Assembly: GCA_937923405.1 (NCBI GenBank)
Contig: CALDUY010000002.1
Span: 1-64,000, forward strand
Direction: 5' to 3'
Origin: an uncultured Gemmataceae bacterium
GTDB lineage: Bacteria > Planctomycetota > Planctomycetia > Gemmatales > Gemmataceae
DNA: 64,000 bases
Part shown: piece by piece, positions 9,722 through 19,958 of the stretch
Layout: each line of letters starts with the position of its first letter
Numbering within the stretch: the stretch's first letter is position 1
Position numbers and translations under genes: made by a program
Notes under the pieces: generated by a model
Database searches by the model: none
Told to the model about the DNA's origin: nothing
The model's input: only the letters and a program-made list of their open reading frames with translations

Positions 9722-10242
9722 AGGTTCTCACGCTGGAAGACCTGTTCGCCCTGTTCCCCGGCGCGGACGACCGCCCTAGCTACGAGCTTCTCGCTGCCGA
9801 GGCCATCCCCCAGCCCTACCGTGATCTGCTGGTCCATGAACATCATATGACGGTGACCGTCGAGGCGTTCCACGGCGGCCCCGTCGAGGTCCGCGTCCTC
9901 GCTTCTCGCCTGGATGGTGAGGAGTATTCGCGCAGGATCTTGCTGATTCATCAGGCCACGAGCAAGATCGTTCAGTTCGGCATCGTCCGCATCGATTTGA
10001 CAATGACTCCCTCAGCGGTCCGAGAAGCGATCCTGTCGCAGCGAATCCCGCTAGGTCGTATCCTGATCGAACACGATGTGTTGCGACGGATTGAGCCGAC
10101 GGCCTATCTGCGGATCACGCCTGGACCGGCTCAGTTGGCTTGGTTTGGCCTGGAGCAACCCGCTCCTTACTATGGCCGCTTGGCCATCATTCATTTCCAC
10201 GACCAACCTGCCGTCGAGCTACTCGAAGTAGTTGCTCCGTGA
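9718..10242 (+). CDS. Chorismate pyruvate-lyase-like (UbiC-fold) protein
   Basis: A 174-residue cytoplasmic protein. Its layout resembles the UbiC/UTRA-like fold: an N-terminal HHMTVTVEAFHGGPVEVRVL strand region, a central SRRILLIHQATSKIVQFGIV, then RIPLGRILIEHDVLRRIEPT, matching the PLG-x-L pattern before the active-site arginine in chorismate lyases, and finally a strand-rich C-terminus. UbiC releases 4-hydroxybenzoate from chorismate for ubiquinone; planctomycetes usually make menaquinone, so another substrate or a sensor role is possible. The ATGA overlap with the prenyl synthase gene suggests one operon and a quinone or prenylated-aromatic pathway. Similarity is at fold level and could be wrong. 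Confidence 0.5.
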   Translation: MKVLTLEDLFALFPGADDRPSYELLAAEAIPQPYRDLLVHEHHMTVTVEAFHGGPVEVRVLASRLDGEEYSRRILLIHQATSKIVQFGIVRIDLTMTPSAVREAILSQRIPLGRILIEHDVLRRIEPTAYLRITPGPAQLAWFGLEQPAPYYGRLAIIHFHDQPAVELLEVVAP

Positions 10243-10332
10243 CTTCGGCTCCATTGTCGCATGACAAAACGGCGACCGAGCGGCGCTCGTGCTGCCACTC
10301 TGGCATCCATCTGGCGCTGCCATGTCCAGGTA

Positions 10333-10390
10333 GTAATTCGCGCAAATGTTGGAATTACAAAAACTTGTGACCAGATTGAGGTGCCGGCAC
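10333..10390. promoter_or_regulatory. Inverted repeat and palindrome upstream of groEL1
   Basis: A perfect 7-base inverted repeat GTAATTC-N12-GAATTAC spans 10333-10358, and a perfect palindrome GTGCCGGCAC spans 10381-10390, both within 120 bases of the groEL1 start. The classical CIRCE operator (TTAGCACTC-N9-GAGTGCTAA) is not present. These sites could bind a heat-shock or other regulator; that is inference. A GAAGGAG ribosome site lies just before the groEL1 start. Confidence 0.4.
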
Positions 10391-10452
10391 GAATGTTGCT
10401 AGTGATGGCAGAGTCCATAAGCGGATCAACGTCTTGAAGGAGATAGCTACTC

Positions 10453-12177
<1,725 letters not shown>

Positions 12178-12262
12178 TCCAGTCCCGACCAGGCAGAAGA
12201 TGATCTGCGCCTTGTCGGAGTTTGACGGTCTTGATTCTTGCTTAAATGAGGGAAATTGAACA

Positions 12263-12562
12263 ATGTCGAACCTGAAGATTCGTCCTCTGGAAGACCGGGT
12301 GGTAGTCGAACCGATCGAAGCTGAGGAGAAGACCTCTGGCGGAATTCTCCTGCCGGACACCGCTCGCGAGAAGCCGCAACGCGGCAAAATCATCGCGGTT
12401 GGCCCAGGCAAGACCAACGAGGACGGTAAGAAGGTCGCCATGACCGTCGCCGTCGGCGATGAGGTACTCTACGGCCGTTATGCGGGCAACGAGATCCAAA
12501 TCAACGGCAAAGAAGTGAAGATCATGCGCGAGAGCGATTTGCTCGCGAAGGTCGAAAAGTAA
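12263..12562 (+). CDS. groES: Co-chaperonin GroES
   Basis: A 99-residue GroES, with LKIRPLEDRVVVEPIEAEEK at the start, SGGILLPDTAREKPQRGKII carrying the mobile loop, and a VLYGRYAGNEI strand. It forms the heptameric lid of the GroEL chamber. It lies between the two groEL genes, so its product could serve both. A GAGGGAAA ribosome site precedes the ATG. Normal length. Confidence 0.97.
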   Translation: MSNLKIRPLEDRVVVEPIEAEEKTSGGILLPDTAREKPQRGKIIAVGPGKTNEDGKKVAMTVAVGDEVLYGRYAGNEIQINGKEVKIMRESDLLAKVEK

Positions 12563-12678
12563 CCTTGGCTCGGCAGGTTTATACCCGCCGCTCCGACTCA
12601 GAGCGGCGGACGTCAGTCTGCCGTGCAAGCCGTTCGGGATGACAGCTCGAGATTATTACATAACGGAGATACTCAAAC

Positions 12679-14301
12679 ATGGCGAAACAATTGCTCTATA
12701 CCGACGAGGCCCGGAAAAAGTTGCTACAGGGGGCAGACAAGCTGGCCAAAGCAGTCGGCATCACCCTGGGGCCAACCGGCCGCAACGTCATTCTTGATAA
12801 AAGCTTTGGCGGTCCCACGGTCACGAAGGACGGCGTCACCGTGGCCAAGGAAATCGACCTGCCCGATCCGTTCGAGAACATGGGCGCGAAGCTGGTTAAC
12901 GCCGTCGCGCAGAAGACTTCCGACGTGGCCGGTGACGGCACCACGACGGCCACCATTATGGCTCTGGCGATCTATCAAGAAGGGTTGCGCAACATCACCG
13001 CTGGTGCCAACCCGATGGCCGTGAAGCGTGGCATCGACAAGGCCGTCGAAGCGGTTGTTGCTCACCTGGGCACGATCACCAAGCGACTCACCTCCAAGGA
13101 GGAGATGAAGCAAGTCGCGAGCATCAGCGCCAACAACGACCCGGTCATTGGTCAGACGATGGCCGACGCTTTCGAGAAGGTCGGCAAGGACGGCGTCATC
13201 ACCGTCGAGGAAGGCAAGTCTTCCGAGACGACGCTGGAATTTGTCGAAGGTATGCAGTTCGATAAGGGCTACTGCTCGCCGTACTTCATCACCACTCAGG
13301 AGATGACCTGCGAGCTAGAGAACCCGCTGATCCTCATCTTCGAGAAGAAGCTGAACAACGTCCGCGACATGTTGCCGCTGTTGGAGAAAGTGGCGCAAGC
13401 GGGCCGACCGTTGCTGATTATCGCCGAGGATGTCGAGAGCGAAGCGTTGGCGGCGTTGGTCATCAACAAACTGCGTGGTGTGCTCCAGGTGTGCGCGGTC
13501 AAAGCTCCGGGCTTTGGCGATCGTCGCAAAGCGATGCTCGGCGACATCGCTGTGCTGACCGGCGGGCAGTTCATCAGCGAGGATCTCGGGCTGAAGCTGG
13601 AGAACGTTACGCTGGATCAACTCGGACAAGCCGGATCGGTTAAGGTTGAGAAAGAGTCGACCACGATCATCAACGGCAAGGGCAAGCCCGAGGACATCAA
13701 ACGCCGCATCGATCAGATTCGCGCCCAGATGGAGCAGACCGACTCGGAGTACGACAAGGAGAAGTTCTCCGAACGGTTGGCCAAGTTGACGGGTGGTGTG
13801 GCCATCATCAAGGTTGGCGGCGCGACCGAAGCCGAGATGAAGCAGACCAAGGGCCGTGTCGAAGACGCGCTGCACGCCACTCGGGCAGCCGTGGCCGACG
13901 GCATTGTTCCCGGTGGCGGCACGGCGCTGATCCGCTGCATCCCAGCAGCTCGCAAGGTGGCCGACTTGCTCCAGGGCGACGAGAAGCTCGGCGCGGAAAT
14001 CATCATCCGCGCGTTGGAGAAGCCGCTCCGCACCATTGCCGAGAACTCTGGCGTCGATGGCGCGGTGGTCGCGGATGAGGTCGCCACCCGGGGGCAACAG
14101 AACCCCAATATCGGCTATAATGCCAACACTGGCGAGTACGTCGATATGTTCCAAGCGGGGATTATTGATCCGACGCGAGTGACTCGAACAGCGTTGCAGA
14201 ACGCGGCCAGCATTGCCGGCTTGATGCTCACTACCGAGGTGATGATCACCAAGGTCGATGACGACGAGCCGGGCAACAAGGTCGCCGGCGCAATCCGCTG
14301 A
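12679..14301 (+). CDS. groEL: Chaperonin GroEL, paralogue 2 (no GGM tail)
   Basis: A 540-residue group I chaperonin starting [16 protein letters not shown]. The ATP-site motif GDGTTTATI and the catalytic [12 protein letters not shown] are intact, so it should be an active ATPase. It lacks the insertion of paralogue 1 and ends in [14 protein letters not shown] instead of a glycine-methionine tail. Such tail-less second copies in planctomycetes and some other bacteria are thought to have specialised clients. It is 116 bases downstream of groES and a palindromic element follows 6 bases after its stop. A weak GGAG ribosome site precedes the start. Confidence 0.96.
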   Translation: MAKQLLYTDEARKKLLQGADKLAKAVGITLGPTGRNVILDKSFGGPTVTKDGVTVAKEIDLPDPFENMGAKLVNAVAQKTSDVAGDGTTTATIMALAIYQEGLRNITAGANPMAVKRGIDKAVEAVVAHLGTITKRLTSKEEMKQVASISANNDPVIGQTMADAFEKVGKDGVITVEEGKSSETTLEFVEGMQFDKGYCSPYFITTQEMTCELENPLILIFEKKLNNVRDMLPLLEKVAQAGRPLLIIAEDVESEALAALVINKLRGVLQVCAVKAPGFGDRRKAMLGDIAVLTGGQFISEDLGLKLENVTLDQLGQAGSVKVEKESTTIINGKGKPEDIKRRIDQIRAQMEQTDSEYDKEKFSERLAKLTGGVAIIKVGGATEAEMKQTKGRVEDALHATRAAVADGIVPGGGTALIRCIPAARKVADLLQGDEKLGAEIIIRALEKPLRTIAENSGVDGAVVADEVATRGQQNPNIGYNANTGEYVDMFQAGIIDPTRVTRTALQNAASIAGLMLTTEVMITKVDDDEPGNKVAGAIR

Positions 14302-14307
14302 GAGTAG

Positions 14308-14468
14308 TGCAGAATACAGCATGTAGCAAGAATGGAACACAGATTGATACCGATCTTTGTTAAGGCGCACGGAGCAGAACGAGAGGATTTTCTGCTCCGT
14401 GCCAGGTCCGTGCCCGGGATCCGTGAAGATCTGTGTCCTATTCTGCACTCTACATTCTGCATTCTGCA
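14308..14468. repeat. 161-bp imperfect palindrome (MITE-like or RNA hairpin element)
   Basis: The whole space between groEL2 and dnaJ is a long inverted repeat. The inner arms are perfect over 13 bases (GCACGGAGCAGAA at 14367-14379 and its complement at 14390-14402, 10-base loop). The outer arms, 19 bases each (14308-14326 and 14450-14468), match at 17 positions. Shorter matched pieces (ACACAGAT/ATCTGTGT) lie between. It ends just before the dnaJ ribosome site GGGAGGTGAGG. It looks like a small non-autonomous mobile element or a transcript-level hairpin that could tune dnaJ expression within the operon. Confidence 0.8.
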
Positions 14469-14483
14469 TTTCGGGAGGTGAGG

Positions 14484-15614
14484 ATGGCCAGTAAGCGGGA
14501 CTACTACGAGGTTCTCGGCGTGTCCAGGGATGCCGACGAGGCCACGCTGAAGAAGGCGTATCGCAAGCTGGCCATGCAATATCATCCCGATCGGAACCCA
14601 GGCGATGCCGAGGCCGATCTTAAGTTCAAAGAGGCTGCCGAGGCCTTCGAGGTGCTGCGCGATCCGCAGAAACGGGCCAGGTATGATCGCTATGGTCATG
14701 CCGGACTCGAAGGTGCCGGCGCTCCCGATTTTGGGTCGATGTCGGACATCCTGAATGAGATGTTCGGCGATTTCTTCGGCGGAGGGCGACGTTCGCGCGG
14801 TCCGCGCCGAGGCCAGGATCTTCAGGTTACTCTGGAAATCGATCTGGTCGAGGCCTACAAGGGTTGCACGCGAACTCTGACGATCCCTCGCAACGAACGT
14901 TGCAACGAATGCGGCGGCTCTGGGGCCAGGCCCGGTAGTCAACCGGTCAGATGCTCCCGTTGTAACGGACATGGCCAGGTCATCTCCGGCCAGGGCTTCT
15001 TCCGCATTCAGCAAACCTGTGGGGCCTGTCGCGGTCAGGGAGTGGTGATCTGTGATCCGTGTCGTTCGTGTCACGGTCGCGGCATGGTCGAGGTTCGACG
15101 AGAGTTGAAGGTGCAAATCCCTGCCGGGATCGATGACAACATGGTCATCCGTCTCAGCGGGGAGGGCGAGGCAGGGGATCCCGGGGCACCGCCGGGCGAC
15201 TTGCACTGCATTCCGCGAGTGCGGCCGCACAAACTGTTTGTCCGGCAGCAGCTTGATCTGCATTGCGAAGTGCCGATCACCTTTAGCCAAGCCGCCCTAG
15301 GAGGCCCCTTGGAAGTGCCCACTCTGGAGGGCAAGTACATCACCGCGACCATCGCCCGTGGTAGTCAAACAGGGGATGAAATTCGTCTACAGGGCAAGGG
15401 GATGCCAAACGTTCGTGGAGGGCGTCCCGGCGACCTGATTGTTCATCTGCGTGTTGTCACGCCGCGTAATCTAACCAAACGCCAAGAAGAGTTACTCCGC
15501 GAGCTGGGCGAGCTAGACGGTCATCATGGTCCGGCGGAGCGGAAAGGTTTTCTCGATCGAGTTATGGAATTTTTCACCTCCACTAACTCCTCGAAAGAGG
15601 AGGGAGGAGCCTGA
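14484..15614 (+). CDS. dnaJ: Chaperone protein DnaJ
   Basis: A 376-residue class A DnaJ. The J domain has YYEVLGVSRDADEATLKKAY and the HPD motif (in MQYHPDRNPG); a glycine/phenylalanine stretch GDFFGGGRRSRG follows; then four zinc-binding repeats (CNECGGSG, CSRCNGHG, CGACRGQG, CRSCHGRG) and the C-terminal substrate-binding domain. It stimulates DnaK ATPase and delivers clients. The start at 14484 was chosen over 14433 because it begins the J domain and has a strong GGGAGGTGAGG site. dnaK itself is not in the window. Confidence 0.97.
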   Translation: MASKRDYYEVLGVSRDADEATLKKAYRKLAMQYHPDRNPGDAEADLKFKEAAEAFEVLRDPQKRARYDRYGHAGLEGAGAPDFGSMSDILNEMFGDFFGGGRRSRGPRRGQDLQVTLEIDLVEAYKGCTRTLTIPRNERCNECGGSGARPGSQPVRCSRCNGHGQVISGQGFFRIQQTCGACRGQGVVICDPCRSCHGRGMVEVRRELKVQIPAGIDDNMVIRLSGEGEAGDPGAPPGDLHCIPRVRPHKLFVRQQLDLHCEVPITFSQAALGGPLEVPTLEGKYITATIARGSQTGDEIRLQGKGMPNVRGGRPGDLIVHLRVVTPRNLTKRQEELLRELGELDGHHGPAERKGFLDRVMEFFTSTNSSKEEGGA

Positions 15615-15649
15615 ACGAACGCCGCGCCCCAGCGTTCCGGAGAGGTGTT

Positions 15650-16189
15650 ATGTCGGAACAGCAGACTACAGAACCCAACAGCCCCAGTGAACTCCCCAAC
15701 AGTCCCAGTGAACTGGACGTGCTCAAGGAGCAGCTACGCACTGCCGAATCTCAGCGCGACGAGTATTTGACGCTGGCCAAGCAGGCACGGGCCGACTTCG
15801 AGAACTATCAGAAACGCTTTGCTCGCGATCTGGCCGTTGAACGGCAGTACGCTCAAACTCCGCTGGCAGGGGATCTGTTGCCCGCTCTGGACAATCTCGA
15901 TCGAGCCTTGGACGCCGCCGAGAAAGTCGGCGACAAGGGACCGTTAGCTCAGGGCGTGGCCATGGTGCGGAATCAGTTGCTGGATGTCCTTCGCCGTCAC
16001 GGTGTCAAGCCGATCGATGCCGCTAATAAACCGTTTGATCCAAACTTGCATCAGGCGGTGATGCAACAACCCAGCGCTGACGTGCCTCCTCAGACTGTGC
16101 TGACGGTGCTGGAGCAGGGATACACGATCCATGAACGAGTGCTACGCCCGGCTCGAGTGATTGTTTCGACTAAGCCCACGTCTGAATAA
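15650..16189 (+). CDS. grpE: Nucleotide exchange factor GrpE
   Basis: A 179-residue GrpE. An acidic N-terminus with a short duplicated SPSEL unit leads into a long helix (LKEQLRTAESQRDEYLTLAK), RADFENYQKRFARDL, then the beta-wing domain NKPFDPNLHQAVMQQPS and VLTVLEQGYTIHERVLRPA. It promotes ADP release from DnaK. It is placed 35 bases after dnaJ with a GGAGAGG ribosome site. Confidence 0.96.
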   Translation: MSEQQTTEPNSPSELPNSPSELDVLKEQLRTAESQRDEYLTLAKQARADFENYQKRFARDLAVERQYAQTPLAGDLLPALDNLDRALDAAEKVGDKGPLAQGVAMVRNQLLDVLRRHGVKPIDAANKPFDPNLHQAVMQQPSADVPPQTVLTVLEQGYTIHERVLRPARVIVSTKPTSE

Positions 16190-16206
16190 GTTGACGGAGC
16201 CAACCG

Positions 16207-16527
16207 ATGCCGACCTATGAATACCTGTGCGACGGCTGCGGCCATCGCTTCGACGAGTTCCAGAGCTTCAAGGACGAGGCTCTCAAGACCTGTCCGAAGT
16301 GCCGTGAGGATTCCCTGCGACGGCTATTCGGTACTGGAGCTGCCATTTTGTTCAAGGGAACCGGGTTCTACGAAACGGACTACCGAAGCGAGTCGTACAA
16401 ACAAGCAGCCAAGGCGGACCAAGAGAACAGCAGCAAGTCAAGTGAGACAAAATCTAGCGATTCTGCTGCCGTCTCGTCGACGTCAACAGCCAAAAGTGAG
16501 ACGAAGCCCTCGGTAACGACTCCTTGA
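16207..16527 (+). CDS. FmdB-type zinc-ribbon regulatory protein
   Basis: A 106-residue protein beginning [20 protein letters not shown], then [14 protein letters not shown]: the four cysteines of the FmdB/CxxC_CxxC_SSSS zinc ribbon. The C-terminal 35 residues are low-complexity serine, threonine and lysine, as is common in this family. The exact role is unknown; family members are proposed regulators. It belongs to the chaperone operon by spacing (17 bases from grpE). Confidence 0.9.
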   Translation: MPTYEYLCDGCGHRFDEFQSFKDEALKTCPKCREDSLRRLFGTGAAILFKGTGFYETDYRSESYKQAAKADQENSSKSSETKSSDSAAVSSTSTAKSETKPSVTTP

Positions 16528-16534
16528 GCGGCCG

Positions 16535-16723
16535 ATGAGTGATTCTACCTGCCCGATTTGTGGTCGCCGGCTGGTAGGGCCACCAAGCGACTGGCCCCAA
16601 CGACCGTTTTGCAGCTCCAAATGCAGGACAATCGATCTGGGCCGTTGGCTGAGCGAGTCTTACGCCATCCCCGCGGAGGAAGCCGACGAGGAGGACAAAC
16701 CAGACGACCCTGACCATTCCTAA
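16535..16723 (+). CDS. yacG: YacG-type zinc protein (DNA gyrase inhibitor family)
   Basis: A 62-residue protein with CPICGRRL and [15 protein letters not shown], the two CxxC/CxxxC pairs and the IDLGRWL signature of YacG, which in E. coli binds GyrB and inhibits gyrase. An acidic tail follows. It begins 7 bases after the FmdB-like gene and is the last gene before a strong terminator. Gyrase inhibition is inferred from the family only. Confidence 0.93.
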   Translation: MSDSTCPICGRRLVGPPSDWPQRPFCSSKCRTIDLGRWLSESYAIPAEEADEEDKPDDPDHS

Positions 16724-16755
16724 GCCGGCCGACCGCTCGGCCGTTTCCTATAGAG

Positions 16756-16791
16756 CAGAGGCGCGCCAGACCGGCGCGCCTCTGGCTTTTT
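16756..16791 (+). terminator. Intrinsic terminator of the groEL-yacG operon
   Basis: A perfect 12-base stem (CAGAGGCGCGCC at 16756-16767 and its complement at 16773-16784), 5-base loop, then GCTTTTT. It lies 33 bases after the yacG stop. Confidence 0.93.
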
Positions 16792-16898
16792 GTCGACTCT
16801 GCGTAGAAGCTGAATCTAACCCTCATTCCTAGCTTCGCGACACTCACGGAGGACTGACGTCCTCCGCTGGGAAAGAACGCAGGTCCTCCGCTGGGAAG

Positions 16899-18734
16899 CT
16901 ATTTTCCATCGCTTAGGGCCGCTCGGACGGCCTGGAGAAGCTCGTTCTCTCGGTAAGGCTTCTCGACCACACCGCCTTCGCCCAAAAGTAACGTCGGCAG
17001 GTCGGGGCGGAGCCGACGCAGCGTTGTCAGCAACTCCGTGGTGTGCTGCCCCGTCAAGGCACTGTCCAGCAACACCAGATCGATGGAGTTAGGATCGCGC
17101 TGAAACAGCTCTAGAGCTTCACGAACACTGTTGGCGGACACAACCTCGTAACCGGACTGGCAAAGATACGTCCAAGCCAGGTTGCGAAGAATTTCTTGTT
17201 CATCGATTAGAAGAATGCGTCTGGGGACAGAAAGAGACTGGGCGGCTTCACGGTTAGGTTTAACCTCGCTCGCCCGCGGCAAATAGATCTCGAATCGAGA
17301 GCCTTTGCCCAATTCGCTGGTGCAAGAGATCCAGCCTTGATGCTGTTTGACGATGCCATGTACCATCGCCAACCCCAGTCCGCTGCCCTGCCCAGTCGGC
17401 TTGGTGGTGAAGAAGGGATCGAAAATTTTATCCAGCGAATGCGACGGAATACCAACACCGGTATCTTGCACGGCCAGACAGAGAAACTCGCCGGGATGTC
17501 CCTCGCTGGGAACCATCTCTGCAGGGAAGGTCACGTTCTGCGCGGACAGAGTCAGTTGCCCACCTTGGGGCATGGCATCGACCGCGTTGTAACACAACTG
17601 AGTCAGCGCGTGGGCCAGATGGGTAACGTCCGCCTGAATCCACCACAGAGTGGGGGGGCTCTCGATGGCCAGATGTACGGTGGTCGGCAATTTCGGACGC
17701 ACGGACTCTTCGACCTGTTGGAGCAGTTTCCGCGGATCTACTGTTTCCAGCCAGAGCAATGACTGTCGGGAAAAGCCGAGTAGTTGTCGGGTCAGTTCAG
17801 CCGCACGCCAGGCGGAGCGCTCCACTGAGGCCGCTAGTTCATACTCGGTTTCGCCCTTGGGCAACATCCGCATCAGCAGGGAGGCATTGCCGAGTATGAC
17901 CGTCAGTAGATTGTTGAAGTCGTGAGCCACACCGCCCGCCAGCCGACCGATTGCCTCCAAGCGTTGACTTTGTCGCAGTTGTTCTTCCAAGCGGAGGCGT
18001 GGGGTGATGTCCTTGAGGATGAAGACACTGCCGGTCCGTTGGTTCAGTTCATCGACAATCGGATCGGCAGTGACCTGAAACCAGGATTCGCCGAGTTGGC
18101 ATTCCAAGCTAGCGCGGCAAGGGCGCTGAGTCAGCGGTTCCAGGCTCGGAGCCTGTTGCAGGTCCAATCCCTCGCTGAGGAGATAGTCGAGGGAAAAATC
18201 GATGATAGCCTCGAACGAGCGACCAACCAGATCGGAAAAGGCGCGATTGCAACGTCGCACTCGGCCGTTGGTATCGAGTAGAGCAACGGCGTCGTGCATG
18301 GCGTCGAAAGTCGTGCGCCATTCTTGAGCAGCGCGGCGAGAGGCTTCCTCGGCAGCCCGTACCCGCAGTAGTGCTCGCACCTGGGCGAGTAACTCACGCG
18401 GCTCGACTGGCTTGACGAGATAGGCATCGGCTCCCTGTTCTAACCCTTGAGATCGATCACCCGAACCGATGTACACTGCCGACATCTGAATGATGGCGGC
18501 ATGGCACGTCGTGGGCAAACGACGCAGACGACGGCAGACCTCGTAACCGTCAAAATCAGGCAGATTGATGTCCAGTAGGACAAGATCGGGTTTGTGTTGT
18601 GCCTGAAAGATGGCCTCTTGGCCTGTTCCCGCTTCGAGGAGGTGATAGCCTTCTTCCCGAAACAACCAGCCCAGAATTCTGCGGTTGGCTTGATCGTCGT
18701 CGACGAGCAGAATCGTAGCTTTGGTCTTATCCAC
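16899..18734 (-). CDS. Hybrid sensor histidine kinase (REC-PAS-HisKA-HATPase-REC)
   Basis: A 611-residue soluble protein. Domains in order: an N-terminal receiver with DDD acidic pocket and phospho-acceptor D55 (LVLLDINLPD); a PAS domain (about 135-245); HisKA with H271 in GGVAHDFNNLL; HATPase with NAVDAMPQGG, DTGVGI and GSGLGLAMVHGI; and a second receiver (about 500-611) with LVLLDSALTG and EKPY, shortened before the conserved lysine. No membrane segments, so it senses internal signals or acts in a phosphorelay. It is transcribed away from oleA with about 150 bases between the starts; control of the ole cluster is possible but unproven. Confidence 0.93.
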   Translation of the reverse strand: MDKTKATILLVDDDQANRRILGWLFREEGYHLLEAGTGQEAIFQAQHKPDLVLLDINLPDFDGYEVCRRLRRLPTTCHAAIIQMSAVYIGSGDRSQGLEQGADAYLVKPVEPRELLAQVRALLRVRAAEEASRRAAQEWRTTFDAMHDAVALLDTNGRVRRCNRAFSDLVGRSFEAIIDFSLDYLLSEGLDLQQAPSLEPLTQRPCRASLECQLGESWFQVTADPIVDELNQRTGSVFILKDITPRLRLEEQLRQSQRLEAIGRLAGGVAHDFNNLLTVILGNASLLMRMLPKGETEYELAASVERSAWRAAELTRQLLGFSRQSLLWLETVDPRKLLQQVEESVRPKLPTTVHLAIESPPTLWWIQADVTHLAHALTQLCYNAVDAMPQGGQLTLSAQNVTFPAEMVPSEGHPGEFLCLAVQDTGVGIPSHSLDKIFDPFFTTKPTGQGSGLGLAMVHGIVKQHQGWISCTSELGKGSRFEIYLPRASEVKPNREAAQSLSVPRRILLIDEQEILRNLAWTYLCQSGYEVVSANSVREALELFQRDPNSIDLVLLDSALTGQHTTELLTTLRRLRPDLPTLLLGEGGVVEKPYRENELLQAVRAALSDGK

Positions 18735-18884
18735 GGGTTATGTCTCTGGTCGAGGGAGACTAACAGTAATCTATTCTAAATTTGAGCAAAATGCCGGGGA
18801 AAACTTCTAGGCTGGTTCCCCTCGACGATGCCAGTAAAAGGTTCTACGCTTACCGAAACTTTCCAACGCTTGTTGACCCGCCAT

Positions 18885-19958
18885 ATGAATTACTCCAAAG
18901 TCTACATCGACGCCATCGGCTATGAACTGCCTCCTGTGGTGGTTACCTCAACGGAACTGGAAGCGCGACTGCGGCCGGTGTATCAGACGCTGCGCCTGCC
19001 CGAGGGACAACTGGAAGCCCTGACGGGCATCGCAGAACGACGCTGGTGGGAGCCGGGCTATCCCGTTTCGCAGGGAGCCACTGCCGCCGCTCGCAAGGCG
19101 CTGGCGATGTCGAACGTGCGGCCCCAGGACGTGCAGGTGTTAATCTACGCTGCTGTCTGCCGCGAACAGTTCGAGCCGGCCACCGCCTGTAAGGTCGCCG
19201 CCGCTCTGGGTATCAGTCACGATGCCGCGGTGTATGATCTCTCCAACGCTTGCTTGGGTGTCCTCAATGGCATTGTCGACATCGCCAACCGCATTGAACT
19301 GGGGCAGGTACGCGCTGGACTGGTTGTTTCCTGTGAGACGGCCCGCGAGATCAACGACACCATGATCGACGAGATGCTCCAAAACCGTTCGATCGACATG
19401 TTCAAGACCTCGCTGGCGACGCTGACGGGCGGTTCCGGCGCGGTCGCGGTCTTGGTCACCGACGGATCGTTCTCCAAGGAGCAACGACGGCGCTTGATCG
19501 GGGGCAGCAATCAGGCGGCCCCGCAGCATCATGGGCTGTGTCAATGGGGGCTGACTACGGCAGCGGCTCTCGGCGACGCCGTCGGCGAGCGTGTCCTGCA
19601 CGCAGCTCGACAGTTCATGTCCACCGATTCGGTCGCTGTCCTGAAGTTCGGTGTCGATCTGGGGCTGCGTACCTGGAAGGCATTCCTGGCTCGTCTGGGC
19701 TGGGCCGCCGACACCATCGACAAGGTCATCTGCCATCAGGTGGGGGGACCGCATCGCGAAGCTGTCCTCAAGGCGCTGGGCATCTCGCTTGATAAGGAGT
19801 TTTCCACCTACCCGTATCTAGGCAACATCGGCACCGTCTCCTTGCCGCTGACGGCCGCTCTCGCCGAGGAACGCGAATTTCTCTTGCCCGGGGATCGGGT
19901 CGGCTTCCTGGGGATTGGGTCGGGCCTGAACTGTCTGATGCTCGGCGTCGAATGGTGA
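18885..19958 (+). CDS. oleA: OleA: thiolase-fold acyl-CoA condensing enzyme of olefin synthesis
   Basis: A 357-residue (from 18885) member of the ketoacyl synthase III group. It has the nucleophile C123 in LSNACLGVLNG, a His in ICHQVGGPHREA and Asn in GNIGTVSLPL, plus E97 in CREQFEPATA, 26 residues before the cysteine, the same spacing as the catalytic Glu/Cys pair of Xanthomonas OleA. OleA joins two fatty acyl-CoAs head to head to a beta-keto acid. The start could also be ATG 18828; neither has a good ribosome site. It overlaps oleB by 7 bases. The context (oleBCD) makes this assignment strong. Confidence 0.95.
   Translation: MNYSKVYIDAIGYELPPVVVTSTELEARLRPVYQTLRLPEGQLEALTGIAERRWWEPGYPVSQGATAAARKALAMSNVRPQDVQVLIYAAVCREQFEPATACKVAAALGISHDAAVYDLSNACLGVLNGIVDIANRIELGQVRAGLVVSCETAREINDTMIDEMLQNRSIDMFKTSLATLTGGSGAVAVLVTDGSFSKEQRRRLIGGSNQAAPQHHGLCQWGLTTAAALGDAVGERVLHAARQFMSTDSVAVLKFGVDLGLRTWKAFLARLGWAADTIDKVICHQVGGPHREAVLKALGISLDKEFSTYPYLGNIGTVSLPLTAALAEEREFLLPGDRVGFLGIGSGLNCLMLGVEW

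Noticed and set aside
10243-10452. CIRCE/HrcA operator for groEL
   Set aside because: No TTAGCACTC/GAGTGCTAA pair is present; only other inverted repeats.
13315-15290. Long reverse ORFs opposite groEL2 and dnaJ
   Set aside because: Antisense to conserved chaperone genes; they cross the palindromic element and have no protein-like motifs.
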